Shown piece after piece: positions 44,468-52,471 of a DNA stretch of 56,108 nucleotides. The position numbers and the translations under genes are program-made. A model generated the notes under the pieces. The model had not been told where the DNA came from and ran no database searches. It saw nothing but the letters and a program-made list of their open reading frames with translations. This DNA is from a virus. The DNA lies in IMG/VR virus record IMGVR_UViG_3300047560_001264, positions 1 to 56,108 of that record. The stretch is one strand, 5' to 3'. The stretch's first letter is position 1, and each line of letters opens with the position of its first letter.

Positions 44468-46303
44468 ATGAACTTTAGAGAACTTTTAAACAAGATTGAC
44501 GAAGCTGATGCAGTTGCTCCAGCGGCATCTAATGCAGATGCGTTGGCAGCAGTTAATGCAGGCGGTTCCGCACCTACTCCAACAGACCCAAGCAAAGTAT
44601 ATGCTTACCGCAGAGCACAAGCTGCAATGGCACGTTTGGAAAAGGCTGCACAATACACTGGTACTGACGAAATCGTCCGCCAAAGAGCAGGTTTACCACC
44701 ACCATTGCCACCAATTGAGCAATGGGATGGCAAAATGCCAGCGCCAGTTGGTAAGCCAGATTGGATCAATCGTGTATTAGGTACTGGCGGTGGTGCTTCA
44801 GGCAATACTGTAACAGACCAATCATCAGCTAGTGCAGAAAACGATGCATTTGCAGCTGGTCATGAAACAGCAATGGGCCAATTAAAGCAATTAGCTGATT
44901 TAGTTGCTAAATTAAAACCAGCAGCACCAGTTAAAGAGAGTTCTATTGCTGATGCATTGTTAGAGAGTTTTGGTTATCAATTAAATGAATTCAGTGTTAG
45001 CGATGCAGCAAAGGGCGTTGCAAGCGCAGCCAAATCTGCAACAGGTACATTAGGTAAAATTGGTAGTAAAGCACTACCAGGCGTTGGTGCAGCATTCGGT
45101 GCAGTTGATGCATACGATCGTGCCAAGAAGGGCGACTATTTCGGTGCAGGTATTGCAGGATTATCAGGCGCATTGAGCTTGGTGCCAGGTATTGGTTGGA
45201 TGCCAGCAGTTGCATTAGATATGTTCAACTTAGGCCGTGATTTACGTGGCCCAACTGCGTCACCAGCACAGGCAGAACAGCACCCAGTTGCAACTGGTTC
45301 AATTGCACAGTTACAGAAGCTCATCGGTACAGAACCAGATGGTATTTTTGGTCCTAAATCACAAGCTGCATTAAAAGTGTGGCAACAAAAGAATGGTTTA
45401 CAAGCGGACGGTATTCCTGGTCCCAAGACATTTGCAGCAGCTAAAATTGCAGCACCTGGTGCATCTAAGACAGTTGCTGAACAAATTAGCAGTTTACAAG
45501 CAAAGATTTACGAAGCACAGAACCCATCATCATTATATTTCATCCTTGAAGATGGTAACCTATACGAGTTAACACCTGAGAACGAATTCTATGTTCTTGA
45601 CGAAGGTTTGGCTGGTGATGCAATCAGTGGATTGGCAAAATACGGCGGTAAGGCATGGGACGCAATCAAAGGGTTAGGTAAAGGTGTAGCGCACGGTGTC
45701 AAGAATCCAGCGGATGCTAAACTAATTAAGGGCGCAAAACCAGGTGCAGACATTGGTACTAAAGCTGGTGTAGCCGGTGCCAAAGCAGGTGGTATTTTAG
45801 CAAGAAACCCAGTTAAAACAGCATTAGGTGCTGGTGCATTAGGTTACGCTATGGGCAATAACTCTGGAACATCTCCAACAACAGGCCCAACAACTGGTCC
45901 TAGTACTGGTCCAGTAAAAACTCCTGGTGGCCAAGATCCTGCGCCAGTTGGAACTACTACTGATGTTGATCCAGCCGTTATTGATCAAATTGAACAATTA
46001 ATGTCTAACTTGGCACAAAGCCAAGACGAAGAAGTTATTGCACAATTGGACGTAATCAGAAAACAAATTAATCAAATTACTGGTGGCAAGCCTTTAGATT
46101 CATTAAAGACACAAGCAGCAGTAGATGCCACAAAACCTGATCCAGCATGGGAAGGGATGATTCAAAAGATAGGGCAAGCAACTGGTATGCCAGTTGATGC
46201 TATCAAAGATCAAGTTGGTCTAATTAGATCCCAGAAAGGTGACATTACCCCAGAACAGGCATTTAAACAAGTTACTGATTTTATAAACAAAACAGCACAG
46301 TAA
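44468..46303 (+). CDS. Tagged head/ejection-type protein with peptidoglycan-binding domain
   Basis: 611 residues. N-terminal tag MNFRELLNKIDEADAVAPAA resembles T4 capsid-targeting peptides. A Gly/Ala-rich hydrophobic segment (residues ~180-255, GVGAAFGAVDAYDRAKKGDY, FGAGIAGLSGALSLVPGIGW) could insert in membranes. Residues ~275-330 match the peptidoglycan-binding fold PG_binding_1: QLQKLIGTEPDGIFGPKSQA and LKVWQQKNGLQADGIPGPKT. Another Gly-rich hydrophobic stretch lies near residue 450. The combination suggests an internal virion protein released into the envelope at infection. The gene ends the cluster at a strong terminator. Confidence 0.7.
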   Translation: MNFRELLNKIDEADAVAPAASNADALAAVNAGGSAPTPTDPSKVYAYRRAQAAMARLEKAAQYTGTDEIVRQRAGLPPPLPPIEQWDGKMPAPVGKPDWINRVLGTGGGASGNTVTDQSSASAENDAFAAGHETAMGQLKQLADLVAKLKPAAPVKESSIADALLESFGYQLNEFSVSDAAKGVASAAKSATGTLGKIGSKALPGVGAAFGAVDAYDRAKKGDYFGAGIAGLSGALSLVPGIGWMPAVALDMFNLGRDLRGPTASPAQAEQHPVATGSIAQLQKLIGTEPDGIFGPKSQAALKVWQQKNGLQADGIPGPKTFAAAKIAAPGASKTVAEQISSLQAKIYEAQNPSSLYFILEDGNLYELTPENEFYVLDEGLAGDAISGLAKYGGKAWDAIKGLGKGVAHGVKNPADAKLIKGAKPGADIGTKAGVAGAKAGGILARNPVKTALGAGALGYAMGNNSGTSPTTGPTTGPSTGPVKTPGGQDPAPVGTTTDVDPAVIDQIEQLMSNLAQSQDEEVIAQLDVIRKQINQITGGKPLDSLKTQAAVDATKPDPAWEGMIQKIGQATGMPVDAIKDQVGLIRSQKGDITPEQAFKQVTDFINKTAQ

Positions 46304-46310
46304 TTAACAC

Positions 46311-46337
46311 AAAACGGCACCTTCGGGTGCCGTTTTT
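46311..46337 (+). terminator. Rho-independent terminator
   Basis: AAAACGGCACC, TTCG tetraloop, GGTGCCGTTTTT: an 11-bp stem with a very stable loop and T tract, 8 bases after the stop at 46303. Confidence 0.95.
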
Positions 46338-46360
46338 CTACCTTAAAAATATCAAAGGCA

Positions 46361-46389
46361 TTGACGATTAATACTAAGTACTTTAGAAT
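46361..46389 (+). promoter_or_regulatory. Sigma-70-type promoter for dsbA and gene 43
   Basis: TTGACG (46361-46366), 17-base spacer, TAGAAT (46384-46389), between the terminator and the gene at 46413. Expected start about 46396. The spacer contains the palindrome AAGTACTT (46376-46383). Confidence 0.75.
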
Positions 46390-46412
46390 AGGCAAATATA
46401 TAGGAGACTAAC

Positions 46413-46670
46413 ATGTCAGGAAGAGCATACGGCCCAGAAGAAAAGAAGAAACTAGAACAACTCATTAGCGAAGGTTCAACAGTATTACGTGAAGTTGAAG
46501 ATTTGCAAGAAGGCTTAAAAGAAACTGTTAAAGCAGTAGCAGAAGAACTACAAATCAAACCAGCAGTTATCAATAGAGCAATTAAAATCGCTCACAAAGG
46601 TAACTGGTCAGAGTTCAACGAAGATTGGGCTGAAGTTGAAGCAATTTTGGATATCACTAAACGTATCTAA
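46413..46670 (+). CDS. dsbA: DsbA-like double-stranded DNA-binding protein
   Basis: 85 residues; AGGAG lies 8 bases before the ATG. The protein is helical and highly charged (YGPEEKKKLEQLISEGSTVL, EDLQEGLKETVKAVAEELQI). The second half, VAEELQIKPAVINRAIKIAH followed by KGNWSEFNEDWAEVE, follows the pattern of the T4 DsbA C-terminus (helix, K-x-x-N/R-x-x-x-x-x-H-K, acidic helix). T4 DsbA binds DNA near late promoters and has been linked to late transcription. Its place just before gene 43, behind an early-type promoter, supports a role in replication or transcription control. Identification rests on pattern only. Confidence 0.55.
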   Translation: MSGRAYGPEEKKKLEQLISEGSTVLREVEDLQEGLKETVKAVAEELQIKPAVINRAIKIAHKGNWSEFNEDWAEVEAILDITKRI

Positions 46671-46676
46671 TAAATA
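46669..46676 (+). promoter_or_regulatory. Late-type octamer before gene 43 (AATAAATA)
   Basis: One mismatch from TATAAATA, overlapping the dsbA stop. A transcript starting here would begin near 46683, just before the tandem hairpins of the gene 43 leader. A late-type signal before a replication gene is odd, so it may be incidental. Confidence 0.35.
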
Positions 46677-46692
46677 TTGCTGTATAAGGTAA

Positions 46693-46746
46693 GGCGGGCC
46701 ATAATCCGCCAATTAGGTGTTTTGCGAGCCGGAAGTCGCAATGGAG
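46693..46746 (+). promoter_or_regulatory. Tandem hairpins before gene 43 (possible gp43 translational operator)
   Basis: Two hairpins, each with an 8-base loop starting GCC: GGCGG-[GCCATAAT]-CCGCC (46693-46710) and TTGCGA-[GCCGGAAG]-TCGCAA (46722-46741). The second abuts the GGAG ribosome site (46743-46746) of gene 43. In T4, gp43 represses its own translation by binding a hairpin with an 8-nucleotide loop at the same place. The analogy is inferred. Confidence 0.55.
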
Positions 46747-46757
46747 AATATTACAAT

Positions 46758-49424
46758 ATGAGCTACGTAGACGCATGGTATGATCGTGAGAACGATTTTA
46801 TCAAAGTCGTAGAACGTAATACAAAAGGTGAAAGGGAATTTAGAGACTACCCCATTCGTCATACGTTCTATGTTAAAGACCCCAAGGGCAAATTTACATC
46901 AATTTACGGTGAACAACTATCACGAATTGTTTGTAAAAGTACAAAAGAACTTCGTAAAGAACAATCCATTAATAGTGGACGGGCAATGTATGAAGCAGAC
47001 TTTAATCCAATTTTCGTTACTCTAAGCGAAAACTACAATAACCAAGACGCACCAAAACTCAATACCGCATTTTTCGATATTGAGGTAGACTTCGATCCAG
47101 AACGTGGCTATGCGGCACCAGACGATGCCTTTATGCCAATCACTGCTATCGCTGTCTACCTACAATGGATGGAAACTATGGTTTGTTTGGCTGTACCTCC
47201 AAAGACTATGACTATGGAGCAAGCCAAGGAAGCCGTAAAAGAGTTCCCAAATACATTACTGTTTGAAACAGAAGCAGAAATGTTGGATACATTCCTTGAT
47301 GTTATCCAAGATGCAGATATTTTGAGTGGTTGGAACAGTGAAGGTTTCGATATTCCATATACCGTTAACCGTGTTATCAAAGCGTTAAGCAAGGAAGATA
47401 CAAGACGTCTGTGCTTGTTTAACCAATTTCCTAAACGTAGAGAATACGAGAAATATGGTAAGGACGCAGTAACATATGATTTGATTGGCCGTGTACACAT
47501 GGACTATCTCGAATTGTATCGCAAGTACACATATGAAGAACGCCATAGCTATCGCTTGGATGCGATTGCAGAATATGAGCTTGGCGAACGTAAGACACAG
47601 TACGAAGGCACTTTAGACCAGTTATACAATAATGACTTTAAGACATTCATTGAATATAACAGACAAGACTGTGCGCTTCTTGATCGTCTTGACAAGAAGC
47701 TAAAATTCCTCGACCTTGCTAACACACTTGCCCATGAAAACACAGTATTGCTACAAACTACAATGGGTGCTGTAGCTGTAACTGAACAGGCTATTATTAA
47801 CGAAGCACATCGCAGAGGTTTCCAAGTTCCAAATCGCATTAAGATGGATGAACGTGATGAAGGTCAAGCTGCTGGTGCGTATGTTGCGTATCCGAAGGAA
47901 GGATTGCAAGATTGGGTCGGTTCATTAGATATTAACTCACTTTATCCTTCAGCCATTCGTGCATTAAACATGGGACCAGAAACAATTATCGGTCAGTTAC
48001 GCACAAATGGTACAGACGCAGCTATTGAAGCGTTAATGGCTAAGGGCAAGAGCTTTAGTGCAGCATGGGAAGGTATGTTTGGTACGATTGAGTACGAAGC
48101 AGTTATGGCACAAGAGATTGGTACCGACATTACCATTGACTGGGAAAACGGTGAAAGTGATGTTGTTAGTGCCGCTGAAGTTTACAGATTAATTTTTGAA
48201 AGTAATCAGCCTTGGATGTTAAGTGCTAACGGAACTATCTTCACTTATGAGAAAGAAGGTATTATCCCTGGATTGCTAAAGCGTTGGTATGCAGAACGTA
48301 AAGAAATGCAGGCTAAACTTAAAGAAGCAATCAAAGCAGGTAACAAGATTGAAGAAGAATACTGGGACAAACGTCAGTTGGTTAAGAAGATTAACTTGAA
48401 CAGTTTGTATGGTGCTATTCTTAACTCTGGATGCCGCTTCTTCGATAAACGAATTGGGCAGTCTACTACACTCACTGGCCGCCAAATCGTTAGACACATG
48501 GCTGGTAAAGTTAATGAGATTATCACTGGTGATTATGACTATCGTGGTAAAGCAATTATCTATGGTGATACTGACTCATGTTACTTCTCAGCATATAAGA
48601 CACTTCAAAAGGACATTGACAAGGGAGTTATTCCTTGGACAAAGGACTCAGTAGTTGCATTGTATGACCAAATCGGTGAAGAAGTTAACAGCACGTTCCC
48701 GCAATTCATGTTGGATTCATTCCATTGTCCGAAGTCACGCGGTGAAGTTATCAAAGCAGGACGTGAAATTGTTGGTTCAAAAGCATTGTTCATTACTAAG
48801 AAACGTTATGCTGTTCTTTACTACGATAAAGAAGGCAAGCGCAGTGATGTGGACGGTAAGCCAGGTAAGATTAAAGCTATGGGATTGGATCTCAAGCGTT
48901 CAGATACACCTGACTTTATTCAAGACTTCTTAAGTGATGTTTTGGAAATGGTTTTAATGGGTAAACTTGAATCCGAGGTTTTAGATTTCATTAGTGAATT
49001 TAGAACAAAGTTCAAATCTAGACCAGGTTGGGAGAAAGGATCTCCTAGACGTGCAAATAACATTACTGAGTATCAAGCTAAAGAAGCTAAACAAGGTAAA
49101 GCTAACATGCCAGGGCACGTTAGAGCAAGTATTAACTGGAATACACTGAAGAGAATGTTCGATGACAAGTACTCAATGGGCATTACTGACGGTGCAAAGG
49201 TTATTGTGTGTAAATTGAAAACAAATCCACTGGAATACAGCTCAGTTGCATATCCAGTTGACGAACTTCGTTTGCCACAGTGGTTTAAGGATTTACCTTT
49301 TGACCACAATGAAATGGAAGCTGTACTCATCGATAAAAAGTTGGATAACTTAATTGGTGTATTAAAGTGGAACATTCAAAACACAAGTGAACGTAATACA
49401 TTTAATAGTCTATTCGACTTTTGA
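46758..49424 (+). CDS. 43: DNA polymerase, family B (gp43-like)
   Basis: 888 residues from ATG 46758 with GGAG 11 bases upstream; a TTG at 46677 is in frame but lies in the leader. All proofreading motifs are present (FFDIEVDF near residue 107, GWNSEGFDIPY, YNRQDCALLD) and all polymerase motifs (SLDINSLYPSAIRALNMG near 391, KKINLNSLYGAILN, IYGDTDSCYF near 603, KKRYAVL near 680). The length matches T4 gp43 (898). The C-terminus ends NTFNSLFDF, like the clamp-binding tail of T4-type polymerases. It replicates the phage genome with the clamp-like protein encoded next and the loader at 30258. The leader carries tandem hairpins. Confidence 0.97.
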   Translation: MSYVDAWYDRENDFIKVVERNTKGEREFRDYPIRHTFYVKDPKGKFTSIYGEQLSRIVCKSTKELRKEQSINSGRAMYEADFNPIFVTLSENYNNQDAPKLNTAFFDIEVDFDPERGYAAPDDAFMPITAIAVYLQWMETMVCLAVPPKTMTMEQAKEAVKEFPNTLLFETEAEMLDTFLDVIQDADILSGWNSEGFDIPYTVNRVIKALSKEDTRRLCLFNQFPKRREYEKYGKDAVTYDLIGRVHMDYLELYRKYTYEERHSYRLDAIAEYELGERKTQYEGTLDQLYNNDFKTFIEYNRQDCALLDRLDKKLKFLDLANTLAHENTVLLQTTMGAVAVTEQAIINEAHRRGFQVPNRIKMDERDEGQAAGAYVAYPKEGLQDWVGSLDINSLYPSAIRALNMGPETIIGQLRTNGTDAAIEALMAKGKSFSAAWEGMFGTIEYEAVMAQEIGTDITIDWENGESDVVSAAEVYRLIFESNQPWMLSANGTIFTYEKEGIIPGLLKRWYAERKEMQAKLKEAIKAGNKIEEEYWDKRQLVKKINLNSLYGAILNSGCRFFDKRIGQSTTLTGRQIVRHMAGKVNEIITGDYDYRGKAIIYGDTDSCYFSAYKTLQKDIDKGVIPWTKDSVVALYDQIGEEVNSTFPQFMLDSFHCPKSRGEVIKAGREIVGSKALFITKKRYAVLYYDKEGKRSDVDGKPGKIKAMGLDLKRSDTPDFIQDFLSDVLEMVLMGKLESEVLDFISEFRTKFKSRPGWEKGSPRRANNITEYQAKEAKQGKANMPGHVRASINWNTLKRMFDDKYSMGITDGAKVIVCKLKTNPLEYSSVAYPVDELRLPQWFKDLPFDHNEMEAVLIDKKLDNLIGVLKWNIQNTSERNTFNSLFDF

Positions 49425-49455
49425 TACATTTACCTTCAAAATTAAAACAAAAATG

Positions 49456-49483
49456 TTGACTTTATTGTCAACTGTAGTAAAAT
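49456..49483 (+). promoter_or_regulatory. Sigma-70-type promoter for the clamp/DpdA operon
   Basis: TTGACT (49456-49461), 16-base spacer, TAAAAT (49478-49483). The -35 box is the left arm of a perfect dyad GTTGAC-TTTATT-GTCAAC (49455-49472). Expected start about 49490, just before the GGAG of the gene at 49504. Confidence 0.7.
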
Positions 49484-49503
49484 AACAACATACGGAGATT
49501 TTT

Positions 49504-50235
49504 ATGAAAGATTTTTTACAAGACTTAGTAGCACACGTACACTCACTAGGATTCTTACCACTAGCTAAAGTTAGCGCATCAACAACAGCAACAGAAGTTG
49601 AATCAATGTCCGATGACCGTTCAGTCATCCTTAAAGGTACAACAAAGAGCCCAGTTGGCGATTTGGAAGGTACTTTTGGTATGCCAAACTTAAACAAGTT
49701 GGACTTACACTTAAAGTGTCCAGAGTACAAGGATGGTGCAGTTATTAACGTTGTAAAGGAAACACGCAACAATGTTGAACTGCCAACTGGTATTCACTTT
49801 AAAAACGCAGCAGGCGACTTTAAGAACGATTATCGCTTCATGAACGAGGCAATTATCAACGAAAAGTTGAAGACAGTTAAGTTCCGTGGCGCAAGCTGGG
49901 ACATTGAAGTAACTCCAACTGTATCTGCTATCCAACGTTTGAAGTTCCAAGCAGCAGCACACAGTGAAGAAACTGTTTTCCAAGTATCAACTAAGGACAA
50001 CAACTTAGTATTCAGCTTTGGTGATGCAAGTACACACGAAGGTAGCTTTGTGTTTGCACCAAACGTTACTGGTAAACTAAAGCAAACTTGGGCATGGCCA
50101 GTTAGCCAAGTACAAGCTATCTTAAACCTAAGTGGTGATATCACTTTGAAGATTTCAGACGCAGGTGCTATGCAAATTAGTGTTGATAGCGGTATTGCAG
50201 TTTACGACTACATCTTACCAGCACAGACCAAGTAA
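49504..50235 (+). CDS. 45: Probable sliding clamp (gp45-like)
   Basis: 243 residues; CGGAG precedes the ATG. Similarity to T4 gp45 (228 residues) is distant: size, alternating strand/helix layout, a G-x-x-N-LNKL-x-L segment (GMPNLNKLDLHLKCPEYKDG) in the place of the T4 DLNGFLGIL motif, and the C-terminal strand SGIAVYDYILPAQ. Position directly after gene 43 is as expected for clamp and polymerase genes, though no gp62 or regA intervenes. The clamp encircles DNA, tethers the polymerase and, in T4, couples late transcription to replication. It could instead be an unrelated conserved protein, but size and context favour the clamp. Confidence 0.6.
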   Translation: MKDFLQDLVAHVHSLGFLPLAKVSASTTATEVESMSDDRSVILKGTTKSPVGDLEGTFGMPNLNKLDLHLKCPEYKDGAVINVVKETRNNVELPTGIHFKNAAGDFKNDYRFMNEAIINEKLKTVKFRGASWDIEVTPTVSAIQRLKFQAAAHSEETVFQVSTKDNNLVFSFGDASTHEGSFVFAPNVTGKLKQTWAWPVSQVQAILNLSGDITLKISDAGAMQISVDSGIAVYDYILPAQTK

Positions 50236-50585
50236 TGAGCTTTGATCAACTTACACTAGGAACCTTGGCGTTCCTAGTTATAGGATACTTCACTTATAGA
50301 GGTTGCGGGTGGGAAAATATTCGCAACTGCTATAAGATGTGGTTTGAAAAAGGTTACTGGACTAGTTACAATATTGTTGAAGCAATTAGTTGGGCCGCAA
50401 AGGCCGCCATTATTATTCCTGGTTTAATATTTGGAATACAAGTATGGCAACTATATTGGGTAGCATTAATAACTAGTTTTGGTCTAATTTGGGCTAGTCA
50501 CAAAAAAGCACTTCCCAGCCTAGTTGCATTTAACACAATATGGGCATGGATTAGTTGTATGGTATTAGCACAGCATTTAATTTAA
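50235..50585 (+). CDS. Small membrane protein, three to four TM segments
   Basis: 116 residues; start overlaps the preceding stop (TAATG). Hydrophobic segments at about residues 6-20, 48-66, 70-86 and 95-113 suggest a compact inner-membrane protein; short loops carry RGCGWENIRNCYKMWFEKGY. No family is recognised. It is co-transcribed with the clamp-like gene and DpdA, whose start follows after one base. Some nicotinamide-riboside-type or queuosine-precursor transporters have small Trp-rich membrane domains, but this protein is too short to claim such a role. Confidence 0.6.
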   Translation: MSFDQLTLGTLAFLVIGYFTYRGCGWENIRNCYKMWFEKGYWTSYNIVEAISWAAKAAIIIPGLIFGIQVWQLYWVALITSFGLIWASHKKALPSLVAFNTIWAWISCMVLAQHLI

Positions 50586-50586
50586 T

Positions 50587-52467
50587 ATGGCAAAAGATAA
50601 CTTAACAAATAAACAAAAAGATTACGCATTGTTTTTACCAGCACTTAGTGGCTTCTACGCCACATTTATTGGTAAACAACGTGTAAACAACGACTACGTT
50701 GACCCAGCAAGGCTCCCTGATGGTATTAAAGATATGGAAGAGCTAAACTGGTTAAATCCTGACAAAGGATTGTTCCCTTACAAGTGGAGTTTGTACTCTG
50801 CAGGTCACGCAAACTTGGACCTAACTATACCTGATCCAGGTGAAGATATGGTCCGCGATCGTGATCCTAGCGCAATCATTCTAGGTGACTCTGGAGGATT
50901 CCAGATTGCCAAGGGACAATGGCCAGGTAACTGGAAAGATCCAGACAGTGCAGAAGTTGCCGCTGAATTAGTTAGTGCAACTGCACGTGGCACTGAAGTA
51001 CGCACTATTGTTGACCCAGTAACTAAGAAGTCTAAAACTATCACAGTTGACTTAGTGAAAGAACACCACAAACTTCTTGCAGATGCACAGAAGAAGCGTG
51101 ATGGCGTTTTAAAGTGGCTCGATGGTGTTTCTAATTACGGCATGGTACTTGATATCCCAGCATGGGTTGCAAATACTCCTGAAAGAGATGTCTGCGGTGT
51201 TCGTACATATGACGAAGCTGTTGCCGCTACACAATACAATAACGAATACTTCATCAAACACCGCAAAGGTGTAAATGATGGTGGTACAAAGTTCTTGAAC
51301 GTTATGCAAGGTAGCAATCACGCACAAGCAAATGATTGGTATGGCAAGATGAAAAAGTATTGCGACCCAAATCAATATCCAGATAAGCACTTTAATGGCT
51401 GGGCGTTTGGTGGTCAAACTAAAACTGACGTACACTTGATGTTAAAACGTCTTGTTGAAATCCGCTTTGACGGTTTGATGCAACAAGGTAAGCAGGATTG
51501 GTTGCACGTACTTGGTACAAGTAAATTAGAATTTGCATTGTTATTGACTGACGTCCAACGAGCAATTCGTAAGCACGTTAATCCTGATTTTACAATTAGC
51601 TTTGACTGTGCAAGTCCATTCTTGGCAACTGCTAACGGTCAAATTTACTATCAATCAAGAGTTGGTAAGAATCCAAATAGTGTTCCCACAAACTTGAACT
51701 TAACTACTGATCTCTTTGATTATAACGATGAAGACTTGTACTCAGACCACAAGGCTTGGAGTTATAGAATGATCAAGAGCTTGGACGATAAAAAGTACGC
51801 TATTGACCATCGTTCATTCCGTGATGCAGCAATGCAAGACTTTCCAAAGCGTTTCCCTAACTTTGAAGACAGTCCAATTACTGAGCTATGCGAAGTAAAT
51901 GATATTTGCTTCTACAAAGATGGTGTTCGTAAAACTGATGCTGAGATTGCTGCTGAAGAAGGCATTGCAATCGATAAAGTTCAGTTTGACTTTAAGAAGA
52001 AAGAACACTATCATGTAATACCAGACCTAAATAAGATCGATAAAATTGGTCGTACAAGCTGGGATAGTTTTAGTTATGCCCTACAAATGGGTCATAATGT
52101 TTATTTGCATATCTTTGCAGTACAAGAAGCAAACAGACAGTATGATGCAGGTAGTTTCCCACAAATGATGGAATACCAAGGTAGTCCAAAGAAGGATAAG
52201 TTTAGAGATGTTGTTGATGCAATCTTTGCAGCACCTACTAAAGATGATGCGCTTGCAATTATTGATCATTACAATTTGTACTGGATGGAAATCTTGGGCA
52301 ACCACGGATACATTGGTAAGAAAGTAATGAACGCAACAACACATTACGAAAATATGAAGGCAAACGGGATTATTGAAGAAATCGACTTGTCAGAAGGTAT
52401 GGCAATGGACCAAGCTGAAGACGAAGCACGTGAAACCGTAAGCAAAGACTTTAACCCTGATTTATAA
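50587..52467 (+). CDS. dpdA: DpdA-like DNA guanine transglycosylase (TGT family)
   Basis: 626 residues. TGT-fold signatures: ILGDSGGFQIAKG with the first catalytic Asp (Asp101), NVMQGSNHAQANDWY, the GWAFGG substrate-binding loop, LHVLGTSKLEFALLLTDVQR and SFDCASPF with the probable nucleophile Asp340. The TGT zinc-site Cys cluster typical of tRNA enzymes is not apparent. Size and divergence match the DpdA group, which replaces guanine in DNA with a 7-deazaguanine; phage DpdA proteins are known to protect DNA from restriction. FolE (54842) and QueD (1320) supply early steps of the base. It lies in the clamp operon, so modification may be coupled to replication. Confidence 0.85.
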   Translation: MAKDNLTNKQKDYALFLPALSGFYATFIGKQRVNNDYVDPARLPDGIKDMEELNWLNPDKGLFPYKWSLYSAGHANLDLTIPDPGEDMVRDRDPSAIILGDSGGFQIAKGQWPGNWKDPDSAEVAAELVSATARGTEVRTIVDPVTKKSKTITVDLVKEHHKLLADAQKKRDGVLKWLDGVSNYGMVLDIPAWVANTPERDVCGVRTYDEAVAATQYNNEYFIKHRKGVNDGGTKFLNVMQGSNHAQANDWYGKMKKYCDPNQYPDKHFNGWAFGGQTKTDVHLMLKRLVEIRFDGLMQQGKQDWLHVLGTSKLEFALLLTDVQRAIRKHVNPDFTISFDCASPFLATANGQIYYQSRVGKNPNSVPTNLNLTTDLFDYNDEDLYSDHKAWSYRMIKSLDDKKYAIDHRSFRDAAMQDFPKRFPNFEDSPITELCEVNDICFYKDGVRKTDAEIAAEEGIAIDKVQFDFKKKEHYHVIPDLNKIDKIGRTSWDSFSYALQMGHNVYLHIFAVQEANRQYDAGSFPQMMEYQGSPKKDKFRDVVDAIFAAPTKDDALAIIDHYNLYWMEILGNHGYIGKKVMNATTHYENMKANGIIEEIDLSEGMAMDQAEDEARETVSKDFNPDL

Positions 52468-52471
52468 TTTT

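Noticed and set aside
46677-46757. 27-codon N-terminal extension of DNA polymerase from TTG 46677
   Set aside because: It falls in the leader with two hairpins; ATG 46758 has GGAG and gives the usual polymerase N-terminus.
46681-46757. Possible tRNA in the gene 43 leader
   Set aside because: Two stem-loops are present, but no T-arm motif, acceptor stem or anticodon arm of proper geometry.
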